Source: Coprinus comatus (lineage: Eukaryota; Basidiomycota; Agaricomycetes; Agaricales; Agaricaceae). Taken from it: 64,000 bases of DNA. Made by a program: the position numbers and the translations under genes. A model generated the notes under the pieces. That model saw only the letters and a list, made by a program, of their open reading frames with translations, was not told where the DNA came from and searched no databases. Below, in pieces: positions 1 to 10,402 of this stretch; within the stretch, counting starts at the first letter, position 1; each line of letters starts with the position of its first letter. Where the stretch lies: positions 434,001-498,000 of the forward strand of contig JAWPGT010000007.1 of the NCBI GenBank assembly GCA_034638255.1, written 5' to 3'.

Positions 1-1294
1 TTCTTCCTTTTCCTATATTCATATGTACATAGCGATAAGTCTTTTCACAAGTCCATCCGTCAACCTCTCGCTCAGTTATCACTCAGATAGCTTAATCGAT
101 AGGTACACTGACAAACATCTCCACCACCCACCGCCACGACAGTGCCTTTCCCACTTACGCAACTCTCAAGGCAAAACCCCCATAAGAAAAGTTCACGCTA
201 TGTGACTCCCCTCTATTCATCCCAGTGATGGAATGATATCTAAAAACAACTCTCCAAATTGTTCACACAAATCGTCTTTGATGTCTACAAAACACACCCA
301 GCAAATTAATATTTTCAAAGTCAACTTTGACATGAGAAAATAGTGATGAAAATCTTCACTCGTTCTACGCACCAACCTGTGATCATGAGATCATGGAATA
401 TGGAGTCCTATTATAATCGATAGTCCGGCGTGTACTACCGGGCTTTTCTTGACCTCAAATGCTCATATTCAACATTCTAAGTCTTTAATCCTTCCTATTT
501 CCCGTAACTCAATAAAATACATTGCACCTGTAAGGGATATATGTACTTATAACAGTCTATCCATCTTATTAGGCGCAAGCCTAGTAGTAAAGATGTTCTG
601 TTTTTAGATCGTAATGATCAAAACACATTATACCTTACAAAACATCAAAAGAAATCTAAGCAGTGCTATAATACTAGTAGTGAAATCTATATGTATAAAT
701 ACTGCATCATACTACCCAACGGTGTTTACAAATAAATTCTTACAGACCATATATACATCAAGAATCTAACAAAGTTGGTATATAATGTTGGTTCAATCTC
801 AATTATTCCACTTCAAAGTTAGAAAACATCTCTTACTCAACTAAAGAATTAGAAATTCAAATGCAATCAATTTAAAATTTTCTCTATGACAAACAAACCA
901 TTTTCTAACAAACAAAAGGAGTAGTAGGAATGTTACAGCGCTTCGGAACAGGAAGGTACAAGTAAAGAAGGGGAAGAGGACAGGAATAAACAATAACAGA
1001 AACGAAAAACATATAAGTCATAAAATAGAGATTGAGTGGGGAGGGGGCAACTTATAAAAACAAATCAAGATGATACATACAAAAACAAAAAAAAAAAAAA
1101 AAAAATTAATGGGCTTTCACACACACGCATAGTAGTACCTAAGTTCTGAAATGACTTTCACTTCAAACTTCAATTTCCACCTGTCCCTCCAAGTCTAATG
1201 ATGAACAACGAGACCTCAGTCCCCATAATAAAAAAGAGAGAAAATCCAACTTGAAAAATCAAAAATCAAAAAGAAATCCTCTAAACCTCAAACC
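1..1294. other. AT-rich stretch without a recognised gene
   Basis: I see no conserved protein in either strand. Only short chance ORFs are present, for example 23..205, which has no recognisable domain. The right part lies immediately 3' of the Cub1-like gene and probably holds its 3' UTR, including the A-run at 1087-1105. The left part may be the flank of a gene outside the window. Confidence 0.5.
1087..1105. repeat. 19-nt poly(A) homopolymer
   Basis: An uninterrupted run of A lies in AT-rich non-coding DNA, about 190 bp past the stop codon of the gene ending at 1295. Read on the gene's strand it is a T-run. There is no sign of retrotransposed sequence next to it. Confidence 0.9.
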
Positions 1295-3460
1295 TTAATG
1301 ATTTGCCTCTTCTCCATCGGTATCCGACCCAGAATCAGACGGTGTTCCACCAATCTTCAACGATCGTCGACTCGGTAACTCTCCAGATACTCTTAATTGT
1401 TCCAATCTCCCTTGTATTTCATCATCATCGTCATCATCATCTTCATCCAACACTGAATCAGTTTCCTGTTCTTCTTCAGTTTCTTCCTCATTCATCGACT
1501 CCTTGAGCTATGTAGGTGATGAGAGATAAATTTTTTTTTTTGTATCGCTAAGAGACGTACCATTTCAACTAGTTCATGACATTCGTTCAAATGTGCCATT
1601 ATGATCCCTTGACCTTCGGGGATTGACCCATCTACGCCTATAAAGCGTCCTTCTCTACGCAAAGAGTCGATTTGATGAAGTGCAAGTTGATACTAAGTAC
1701 AGATGGTCAGTAATGGAAACTATACGAACCCAGTTAAAGAGGACGACATACGGGTACAAGTCTCGTGCATTGAAAGGTCCTCCATACTTCAATACTTCGT
1801 TCAAACACTTCTTCACCGTAGACAATTTATTAGCCTAAATTTCACAATTAATCAAGACTCGAACAATGCAGGAACGATCCCTTACAATGGGCATAAGCTC
1901 TTCGGATACTGGTACACTTGAAGAAAGCAACCGATAAATAAGGCCATAACACCTTCTCAAAAGGTAGAGCAATACCTGTTCAAATACATTGTCATCAGAG
2001 AAACACAATGCAAAGACCCGATAAAATACGCACATATTGTCCCGTAGGTCTATTCCCTTCTGAATCTACAAATTTGCCATCCACTCTCATTCTGTCAATC
2101 TCTTGTAGACTCAATGAATAGTTCCACAGATCTGTCTCCCTTAAAGTCCATCTATGGGTCAAGACCAAACTCTCCAACTCGGCTCGGATTTCTGTCAACC
2201 GATCATAAATTGGTTTGAGTGATGACGATACATTCTTCGATTCTTCTTGTGCCTTGATCTCTTGGGCAATATCGAAACATTCCTCGAGTAGCGAAGAACA
2301 TACAGCTTGAGATGCTGGTACGACGCCTCCAGGACCAAGGAACTTTCCGTCCACACGTGTTCTACAAACCAACGATGAACAAAAATAAATTAGTAATTCC
2401 ATTCAAATATAAAGGAGATAAAGCTCCGATGTGAAAATAGGGTGACAGACTTCGGGGGTTGTGTAATTTTCTGGAGCGGAGCAAAATCATATCAAGAAGA
2501 TGTACTCAACGAATCAATCTTGCGTATTTCCTCCTGCAATGGTTTAAGTTCTGCTTTATGGGGACCTTGTTTCGCAGCCAAAGCAACTAATTGTCGCCGG
2601 ATCGAGATAAGTTTCTGATGCACCGGCTGAAGTTCAGGTGATAATACGGCCAATGAATCTTGTAGCTGTCTAAGTATAACATCTAATATATTGTGTCAGC
2701 CGCCACATAGGATTGATTAATACTAGTGAACCTACCGCATTCATTCAGTTGTCGCTCTAAAAGTGTTGTCAATGCCTTGGGATGTTTGCCACTCTCCCCA
2801 TCATGATGCACAATACTCCGGAGTTCTTGTATCCGTTTATGAAATGGTGCAAGATCGGACTCGTTGTAAACCGCGGATTCGTTCATATGGTTGAGAATTT
2901 GCTAGATGAATCTAGTTAGTACTTTCCTCATTGGGCAGTATCGCTCCCCTTAAGGAGAATGATCAGAGAAAACAAAATAAACTGACTCGCATAGAGGCAA
3001 TTTGACAGTATGTTGCAGGTGTGTCTCTAGTCTTTCCGATGGTGAGGTAAAATAGCGAGATGAGGTTGAAGACATCTGCAAGGGTAGTATCTACGCGATT
3101 ATTATAAGTCGTGTTTGCATCTCGAACGTCGTTCAGTCTGGTCACTGTGGTATGATCTTATTAAATATACACCGAACCGAGTCAGATAAAGAGCATACAG
3201 ACCTTGTTTGACAACATCACGATAAAGTGAGTTAACATCGGAAGCCTTGATATATTCGACACGGTTCTTCTTGAGTGCAGTTAGCCTATTGCGGATACTG
3301 ATAGAACAAGCAGATCATCGGTTAAGCCGAGGTATATAGAAAAAGTAAGGGTATGACCTACTTGATCAGGCCTTCGAGTATAGGAAGTTCTGGAATACAT
3401 GAGCAACATACGGATTGTAAGCGGACATAACATACCTTCCTGAGGAACGGGTGCAGCCAT
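1295..3460 (-). CDS. CUB1: UPF0662 / DUF2408 family protein, Cub1-like
   Basis: This multi-exon gene reads right to left. It starts MAAPVPQE at 3460 and the first intron follows directly, with the next exon reading LPILEGLIK. Internal exons carry the family's repeated helical pattern: RIQELRSIVHHDGESGKHP near 2820, LKPIYDRLTEIRAELESLV near 2200 and LRETDLWNYSLSLQEIDRMR near 2110. The last exon ends in a very acidic tail (an eight-residue Asp run followed by Glu and Ser residues) and stops at 1295. I recognise the pattern as the fungal UPF0662 family, which includes budding yeast Cub1/YPL260W. That protein has been linked to proteasome and DNA-damage phenotypes, but its biochemical activity is unknown. 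The gene is divergent from the tropomyosin-like gene, with 134 bp between start codons. Family assignment is from memory of the sequence pattern, and the middle exon boundaries are approximate. Confidence 0.65.
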
Positions 3461-3594
3461 GACAGTGAAGAGTAAGTAATTCAATCGATTCTGCTCAATC
3501 GATGACAAACTCCCTCATTATTCCCACGCTCATTATCTACCCTCAGACCCCTATTTTAGCTCGTACTGGAGCCTATGTCTTCTTGCCTGACTCC

Positions 3595-4127
3595 ATGAGC
3601 GAACTCAAGCAGGCATGTCTGTCTCCCTTATATACCAAGGCCATCTGTATGCTGATCCTCTAACAAAGACAGTAGATAAATACCGCAAAAGGTTGGAAAA
3701 CGGTCGAAAACGGGCCCAAGAAGCTGAAAAGAGGACTGCCGAGTTGGAGGCGTTGAATGCTCAGAAGACGCAGGAAGTAGAAGAGCTGGAGGAACGATTA
3801 AGACTTACGCGACAGATTGGACTTGTGACCAAACAATTGTTGCCAGTCCTAAAACGAACCAAGGAAACAAGTACACTGTGAGCATGTTTGTGCACAGAAA
3901 CATGTTTTAAATTAATTAATTTCCAAAAGTCTTGAACAACGTGCTGCCAAGGCCGAGCAGACAGAGGCCAGAATCGACGTGCTGAATGGGGAGATCGAGC
4001 ACTTTCAGGCCAAGTACGAGGTATGGATCCAGCCATATGGGTTTGATATGGGGACTGACAGGAATATCAGGAACTACGGAGGCAGAACAAGGAGCTGAGT
4101 GAGATGTTGGCACAGCTGGAGATCTAG
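3595..4127 (+). CDS. tropomyosin-like coiled-coil protein (tandem paralogue)
   Basis: A four-exon model gives about 124 residues that are almost entirely coiled coil. Exon 1 encodes MSELKQ. The intron starting at 3613 has a GC donor, and exon 2 resumes TVDKYRKRLENGRKRAQ at 3669. Exon 3 (3930-4020, 91 nt) encodes LEQRAAKAEQTEARIDVLN and ends in KYE. Exon 4 (4071-4127) encodes ELRRQNKELSEMLAQLEI and the stop. The neighbouring tropomyosin has introns at the same places and phases: after codon 6 or 7, before an Leu-x-Gln exon of exactly 91 nt, and after KYE. The proteins also align without gaps in the N-terminal part. I therefore infer a diverged tropomyosin duplicate that lacks about 33 central residues. 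Tropomyosins bind along actin filaments, but whether this short version still does is unknown. The stop lies 97 bp before the next start codon. A non-tropomyosin coiled-coil protein is the alternative. Confidence 0.6.
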
Positions 4128-4224
4128 TTACATACTTAGCAGAATAACATGGCACGTGCTCATCGATATCAACCACTTGCCTTGCACTTGCCCTAAGCAT
4201 TCCTTTCCAACTCAACCAACAACA

Positions 4225-4975
4225 ATGACTGACAGAATCAGAGAGGTGCGATTCATACATCGCAGTCATATCCATCCCCACTGACGCGTCCAAAGAAACT
4301 CACATCCCTCCGTACCGAGGCTGACAATGCCATCGCCCGCGCCGAAGAGGCAGAGGCAAAGAATAAGCGCATAGAGCAAGAATTCCTTGCCAAGGAGCAG
4401 GAGATCAGCTCTCTAAACCATCGTCTCTCGGTCGCGGATGCTGAAATCGCAAAGCAAGAGGGCATTATTGCAGACCTCAAATCCAAGCTATCCATGTCCG
4501 ATAATGCTGGGGCGACGAACGAGAATCTCACCAGAAAGGTACAAGTCCTAGAAGAAGAACTAGATAATGCTGAGAAGAACATGAAGGAAACTGTCGAAAA
4601 GTGAGTTGCAAACGACAATCACCGGTACCGTTTGTCCTGATCGATATGCAGGTTGAGGCAAGTGGACGTAAAGGCGGAGAACTTCGAGAGACAGGTTACT
4701 CGCGTGGAACAGGAGCGAGATGCATGGGAAAAGAAATACGAGGTACGCAATCTAACATTTTCTTCACGTTTTATGGGTATTCATTGCATTCCGCCAACAC
4801 ATAGGAAGTTGAGGCCAAGTACAAGGCGGCCCAAGCCGAGCTCAAGAGCTCGAGCAGGCTATGGGTGATCTATAAATTCCTTTTATCACGTACACGGACA
4901 CATTCGTTTTCACCTGCTATCTTCCCATTTGCGTTGTATATCTGGATTAAATCAATGATCATGATATCATAATTC
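4225..4975 (+). CDS. TPM1: tropomyosin (Cdc8-type), apparent 1-nt frameshift near the 3' end
   Basis: Four exons: 4225-4245, 4296-4600, 4652-4742 and 4805 onward. The protein starts MTDRIRE|KLTSLRTEADNA and continues as an unbroken coiled coil. It contains LTRKVQVLEEELDNAEKNMK and RQVDVKAENFERQVTRVEQE, which closely follow fission yeast Cdc8 (161 residues). Tropomyosin stabilises formin-made actin cables used for polarised growth and cytokinesis. In the last exon the frame as given runs past the expected end to TAA at 4970-4972, replacing the C-terminus with 40-odd unrelated residues. One extra G in the AAGAG near 4850 would restore the end ELEQAMGDL and a stop at 4873-4875. That gives 162 residues, the family length. 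The C-terminus matters for end-to-end polymerisation, so a genuine frameshift would probably be harmful. I think a sequence error is more likely. Confidence 0.85.
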
Positions 4976-5187
4976 CCTCCTATCGCGACCCCTAAGGGTA
5001 GTCTTTTTGATCAACCTCGCAACTATTCGCGGAATCTGTACGCTACGGTTGTAAGGAAGCCTGTTTACCACCGAGCTCTGGTTGCTAGGTATGTTTAATT
5101 AACCTCAGGGCAATGATATCAAAGTTGTACGTCATTCATTTTATCTTAAAAATAAGAAAAAAATCGCATATTTTATTACTCCCACAC

Positions 5188-5889
5188 CTAATTATCACCC
5201 TCTTTAAACTTGAGTGAGATAGAGTTAACACAGTGGCGTTCATCGGCTACCAAAGATAATCAACATCCCTTTCAACAATTAATCAGAGCATAAAACACAC
5301 TCACTTGGAGTAGGGAATTTTTCTCCCTTGAAAACATGTCCCAAATGCCCACCACAAGCTGTACAAGTAATTTCAATCCTATTCATTCCATAACTGTTAT
5401 CCTCGTGTCTAGAGACAGCTCCAGGAGTGCTTGATATATCCGGGGGAAAAAAAATCGCCAATGTTTCGTTTCAGTCTTTAGAGGAATTATGAATATGCGT
5501 GATAAGTCAGAAAAACATACCATCGAAGAATGCAGGCCATCCACAACCACTCTAAGTGTTTCAAAAAAAAAAAAAAAAAACACCAGCTTTCTGGTTAGCA
5601 GAGAAAAAGAAGGCAAAACATTCATAACGTACATCAAACTTGGTTGTGCTCTGGTACAGCGGTGTTTCACAACCAGCACAAGAGTATATACCTTGTTTGT
5701 CGAATTTATTATACTGTCCTGTTCCAGCTCTCTCAGTCCCTTTCTGTCTCAAAATCTTAAACTATATTTTTTTTTGTCGTTCAGCACACGTATATTGGGT
5801 GCCTATTCTAAGGCTGAGGGAATGAAACAGACCTGCTCAGGCGAAAGAACAGCTTGCCATTCGACCTCACTTTTCTTAATAGTCGACAT
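5188..5889 (-). CDS. MXR2: methionine-R-sulfoxide reductase (MsrB), apparent 1-nt frameshift
   Basis: The enzyme reduces methionine-R-sulfoxide in oxidised proteins. The start MSTIKKSEVEWQAVLSPEQ is at 5889. Visible family marks in order are the zinc-binding CAGCETPLY, SGCGWPAFFD (exon 5521-5551), SRHEDNSYGMNRIEI, the second zinc pair CTACGGHLGHVF, and the catalytic cysteine in ERHCVNS close to the C-terminus KFKEGDN (stop 5188). The protein is short and has no obvious targeting peptide. Between SGCGWPAFFD and SRHED no canonical splice pair keeps frame. Canonical splicing from 5520 to 5431 works if one more C existed in the CC at 5424-5425 (minus-strand reading), giving D-A-L-P-G-A-V, the family consensus. 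The intron upstream of exon 5521-5551 holds an 18-nt homopolymer. The gene is either intact with a sequence error or broken in its core. Confidence 0.88.
5563..5580. repeat. 18-nt poly(A) run inside an MsrB intron
   Basis: An A-run on the + strand (T-run on the coding strand) lies just upstream of the 3' splice site of the intron before the SGCGWPAFFD exon. It extends the polypyrimidine tract of that intron and is a likely site of length variation. Confidence 0.85.
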
Positions 5890-6069
5890 GTTTCGTTTCT
5901 GATGTTGGATAGACTGTGCTCTGACTATAGGTGATAGATAACGGTGATAAGTTGTGAAAAGACGCATATCATGATACTGAAGTGGGTGTATGTGTCAGCA
6001 AATTCCAGAAGCTGTTAAGTGAAAGTCACGTGGTATGATGCAATTTGTAGTTTTAAAAATATACAGCGG

Positions 6070-7150
6070 TTAAGAATGGTGTATGGTAGTGGTTCGGAAG
6101 CTAGATCGATCCTGCATCGACTCTGTCGGTGGGACTCAATAATATTCATGGGACAGATGACAACCACTAACCATTATTTGTTTTGTATTCCATCACCGTA
6201 GTGGGTGGCAGGTTTAGCATTTTCTTCAACGTATCCCTTTATTACTTTTATCAACTTTTATCCCCGAGTCCAAGTAAACATACGTACCTAATCCGCTCAC
6301 GCAGCCTAAAGTCCGACTCATGGCGGTTCCACAAGCTGATAATATCCTCATTCTGCCTTACACTGATGGAACATCCACAGATCTCTGGCCATTGCTCTGT
6401 CTCCACTCCTGGTTGTGTCAATGTACCGCAATCATCAAACTGGTCACCAATGATTGCAAGAACAAGGTCTTCCCACAACCTATCAGTAACGCCCTTTCGC
6501 AGTCGAATGATCCATTTTCCACCGGTGAGATTTAGAGGATCTTCCCATACAGGACGGGTGATACCAGTATGAAAGAGAAGGTAATCGGTAGTGGGTTGGA
6601 GTGCAGATGGAGGGGCAAGGTGGGACCATAAGGACCAGAAAGACTCGACCTAGCGGTTATAGATGAGAAAGCTATGCATTATGGGTGGAAGTGGAAAGAA
6701 TACCCACCGAACTAAAAGCCGAGATCTTTTTGATGCCCTCTTCATAATTAACATTTTTGTTCCCTGGAGCACGGTGTTGGAACCAAAAGACCCATCTGGG
6801 GCAACATGTTCAGAATCCAACAGACCGATCGGTTGAGGAGAACGAAGCGAACATACATACGTGTTTCGAAGAGGATATACCTTGGGAACAGGATCGCCTG
6901 TGGCCAAGTTCAATGTTGCGGGTGATTGTGCGTCTTTGCTCTTTGAACGTCCGCCTGGTACGGTGGTGTTTACGGAGGTTGAAAAATGCTTTGAAGCTGG
7001 TGCTCGTGATCTGTTTGTAGTTGTCGGCTGGACGGCTGAGGGAGCAGTGGAAAGAGCATTTTGTGGAGTGGATTGTGGTGCTGGGGTGTTTGTGTTTGTG
7101 TTTGCGAGAAAGCGGGAGGTTGTGTGGTTTGAGTTGAAGTAGTTTGCCAT
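6070..7150 (-). CDS. eIF4E-family cap-binding protein, eIF4E2/4EHP-like
   Basis: The protein binds the m7G cap of mRNA. The N-terminal 80-odd residues from ATG at 7150 are low-complexity (Asn, Thr, Ser, Pro). The core follows: YPLRNTWVFWFQHRAPG across an intron, EEGIKKISAFSSVESFWSLW, TRPVWEDPLNLTGGKWIIRL, WEDLVLAIIGDQFDDC, EICGCSISVRQNEDIISLW and MLNLPPTTVMEYKTNN. It ends ESMQDRSSFRTTTIHHS at 6070. The combination of FWFxxRxPG, KWIIRLRKG and NLPP-x-T-VMEYKT matches the eIF4E2/4EHP branch rather than canonical eIF4E. That branch often represses translation of selected mRNAs. One segment of 42 nt (6385-6426) can be read either as an intron or as 14 extra residues. The gene is divergent from KEI1, with 117 bp between start codons. 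Confidence 0.85.
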
Positions 7151-7267
7151 TGAGTATTGAAGGGTCTGCAGGAGAGGAAAAAGGTGGGAGAGAGATCACA
7201 GGGTGGGAGCTTACGTAATGGGAGGATGAGGATGTGGCCTGGAGAGGCACAATGGAGGCAGTCTTCG

Positions 7268-8530
7268 ATGAAGCTAATGCTGCGTCCAGAATGGCGGTTG
7301 TGGCCTCTGTCGTCCTTCCTCGGCCTCTTTGACATCAAGACTGGAGTAACAATAGCCCTGCTCTTTGCAGTAAGCCACCCCTCCTTCTCATCCCACCCAC
7401 CCTCACCTCCCACCAGCTCCTCAACAAGGTCGCAGGCGTATACGGCCTCGTTGCAGTCGTCACTGGTGCTGGCGGCTCATTTTCTCAGCTCAGTCTCTAC
7501 ATGTACTCGCTCATAGGTCTCGTAGCCCTCGCATGGGGCCTTCGTGCAGTCAAAGAGGTAATCATCACATACCTCCACTTAACCACTCAAATTTACGTTC
7601 ATTCCAGGAGGACCCAAAACACACTCTCTACTTTGCACATTTCTTCGCAGCTGACCATGTCCTTTCAACCATATGGACAGCCTTCTTCGCCATCACTTGG
7701 TGGTTCTGGACACCCCATGATGGCCGTCGACAAGCAAACTCTCCAGCACAAGAGGCAATGATGCAGACAGCCAACATCACAAATCATCTCACCCCAGCTG
7801 AGCGTGAGGCTGCAGCAATGGCCATTTGGAATCACGAGAAAGGAACAGCTGTTTTCGTCATCGCAGTATCCTGGTTCATTAAGGTTTATTTCCATGTTCT
7901 TCATTCATACTTAATCTCACAAATATTCAGATTTACCTCGCTCTCTTAGTATACTCTTACGCATCCCACCTACGCAAGGGTTCATATCGCTCCCTTCCCC
8001 TTTCAAGGGCCAACTATACCGCCATCCCCTCTTCCAGCTCAAATAATACCTACGATACTGCACTTGACATGGCAGACGACGACGAAGAACTTGGATCTCT
8101 ATACCGTGTCCCCAGATCCAATAATAACAAGATCAACAATAATAGCGGTGGTCGTTCACACAGACGCGCAGCAAGTGCATCTTCACTAACTCTATCAACA
8201 CCGAACAATGGAAACGCAAATGGAAATGTAAAAGGTCACAAACACATGACTTCTTCATTATCCTCTTTTTCTGACTTTGTCAGTGCTCCTGGCCGTTCCC
8301 GACGATCAACCAACATCAATAACAACAACAATTCCAACTATAACAATTTCGGTTCCATCTCAACAGGTTTGAATGGAAAAGCTGCAAATAGGGAGTTGGA
8401 TATTGAGGAAGAAGTCCTCTTCGATGAAGACGAGATGACGTATGTCTCTAGCTCTTCACGAGCTCACTCAAAGATGGGTACAGAGACCAGTAGTACTGTC
8501 GCCTCCGATGAAGAACGAGAACGGAAATAA
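7268..8530 (+). CDS. KEI1: inositol-phosphorylceramide synthase regulatory subunit Kei1
   Basis: Kei1 is the Golgi membrane subunit that is needed, with Aur1, for inositol-phosphorylceramide synthesis. Exon 1 starts MKLMLRPEWRLWPLSSFLG with LFDIKTGVTIALLFA. The next exons give LLNKVAGVYGLVAVVTGAG, SLYMYSLIGLVALAWGLRA, EDPKHTLYFAHFFAADHVLS and TIWTAFFAITWWFWTPHDGR. A last membrane helix reads FVIAVSWFIKIYLALLVYS. I count four hydrophobic segments in the first 230 residues or so, the Kei1 arrangement. The C-terminal tail is long, polar and rich in Asn and Ser, with acidic clusters, and probably faces the cytosol. It stops at 8530. The ATG at 7268 is the first in frame and puts the first membrane segment at the usual place. 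The tail is longer and lower in complexity than the core, as is common in mushrooms. Confidence 0.85.
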
Positions 8531-9010
8531 TCAACTTGCAAGTTGAATCGCCGTTTCAAGAGTTTTTTTTTTTCGGGCTACTCGGATTGCATTAATAATT
8601 GCGGGTGTATATTAGCATTTCAACACTCGCGCCACTACTACTACTTAAACACTCATTTTTCTTCGGTTCTATACTCACCCCACCCCTCGTCTTATCATAA
8701 TATTCCCCCACAGCACACCTTTTACTTCGTTTATATTGGTCGGATTTTTGGATGGGTGTATCTATCAGTATACATGTTGTGTTTAATCAAATTCCACTTT
8801 TTCTCTCAATTTTGCAGCCCTATATTATTATCATTGTACGTAACACAATAAGAATGAAAGTTAACGTTAGATGTGGATCAGACATACATATACATCCACC
8901 GCCGCCGATATATCACCCTTTCAAACTCTAAACCAATATTTTCTTAACATACATAGCCCTCGCATGGTCCCTACTATGCTTACGTCCACGTCCTCCCCTT
9001 CTATGCATAT
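8531..9010. other. convergent intergenic region, no gene seen
   Basis: This is the space between the 3' ends of KEI1 (+) and the PQ-loop gene (-). It is AT-rich and has only short chance ORFs. A T-run follows the KEI1 stop. It presumably holds both 3' UTRs. Confidence 0.6.
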
Positions 9011-10402
9011 TTAACCCTCTACCCTCCTATTCTCATCATTCACCATTACAACTGTTTCAGTAACAACCTGTTTCATGGGTATTAATTTTCCACCCTTATC
9101 ATCTGCCCCTGGTATATCACCATTGTCATTAATGGTATCAGTTCGCGAATCCATGTTTGTATTTGTATCGTTGACAGGATATGTTTCTTCAGTATCAGCT
9201 TCAGTGTCGCCTATTACATCGGTACCGTTTTGACCGGAATTTCCAGTCTGGAGTTCCGCCTCTGTAGTAGCCAATCTCCGACGTTTACGTGCTCTTGGGT
9301 TCAAAATGATAGCAGCGATGATAATAACGGCATCCATGACCTGATGAAACAGATAGATTAGTTTTATTTACTTTTTTAGAACAAAAAGAAGAAGAATAAA
9401 AAGAGAGAAAAAAGTCCGAAGTCAACAAATAAAAGAACTCACAATAACACAAGTATAACTCGCAGCCGCCAATCCATCAAATTCCTCCGCAAAAGCCAAA
9501 GAAAGATCATTCAACAAACCACCAAACATATCAATTGAAATAAAAACAAAAGAAATCCCAATAACTTCCCTACGTCGATAAATTTCCCAATATTGTGGTA
9601 ACAATCCACCAGCAATTAAAATAACAGAAAGAATACCATATAATTGGACTGGTGCTGTTATTCCTTTTTCATATGCTGGTCTTGAAACGAATACTAACAT
9701 GACTTCAATACCACCGATTAAAGCTATGGTTGATAATGTGATTAAAAGTGCTTTGTTGCGTGTATATCCGGAATCATAGTATAAACACTACGACAATACC
9801 AAAACAAAACAAAAAATCGGTTTGAAAAATTAGTTGTTTTTGGTTTGCGAAGATAAGATATTACGAGAGAATGTAGAAACTTACTTGTCCCCACGATACA
9901 ACCGCTAGAAAACCAAATATTTGGGGTTGAACTTGAAGTGGTATATTTAGATGTTGAAGAACAGCATAAACGCCGAGAAATGCCGAAGAGACACCCCATA
10001 TAAGCCTTTTGTGAGTAAATAACAATAACAATAATAAAGCAATTCAAGTTAATTTCCTCTCCGCCTGCCTTTTGGAAAGAGATCGCATATATGAGACATA
10101 CATTAACAAAGGAGATAATCCATCGGTCTTCTTATTCCTAAAGTTCATCCATACTTGAGGAATCAATTGACCAGCCCAACAGACGGTACCTGTTGAATTG
10201 TTTAAATGTTATATTAGCACAAGTCGTTTGAGAGAAAAAAAATGAATTAAAGAGTTGCGAAGAACAAAAGTCGAGGGGGTTTTGTGGTTAAAGTAAACTC
10301 TTCAAAACACTTACTTACCCATAGTACCAAGAACATTTTCTGCTATAGCGTTTGGGCTCATTGCATTCCAAGGGAATATAGATTTATTACAACAACGGTC
10401 GC
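9011..10402 (-). CDS. PQ-loop repeat membrane transporter (Ypq/LAAT1-like)
   Basis: PQ-loop proteins are seven-helix carriers. Vacuolar Ypq1-3 and LAAT1 export cationic amino acids. Exons read AMSPNAIAENVLGTMG, then VCWAGQLIPQVWMNFRNKKT (first PQ motif), a second exon pair with WGVSSAFLGVYAVLQHLNIP and FGFLAVVSWGQ, then a long exon with IAGGLLPQYWEIYRRREVIG (second PQ motif) and FVFISIDMFGGLLNDLSLAF. A last helix MDAVIIIAAIILNPRARKRR leads into a polar tail ending at 9011. The reading frame stays open 5' of the ATG at 10361, through GDRCCNKSIFPWN, to a good 3' splice site at 10403. One more N-terminal exon is therefore likely (10741 to about 10834, CQDAWDTPDIREQS). I could not find its start codon. 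Substrate unknown. Confidence 0.8.

Noticed and set aside
23..205. Plus-strand ORF at the left edge
   Set aside because: Sixty residues of low information with no motif or splice context.
6810..7413. Long minus-strand ORFs overlapping the eIF4E2 N-terminus and KEI1 exon 1
   Set aside because: They are alternative frames of low-complexity coding sequence, rich in Pro, Ser, Thr and His, with no motif.
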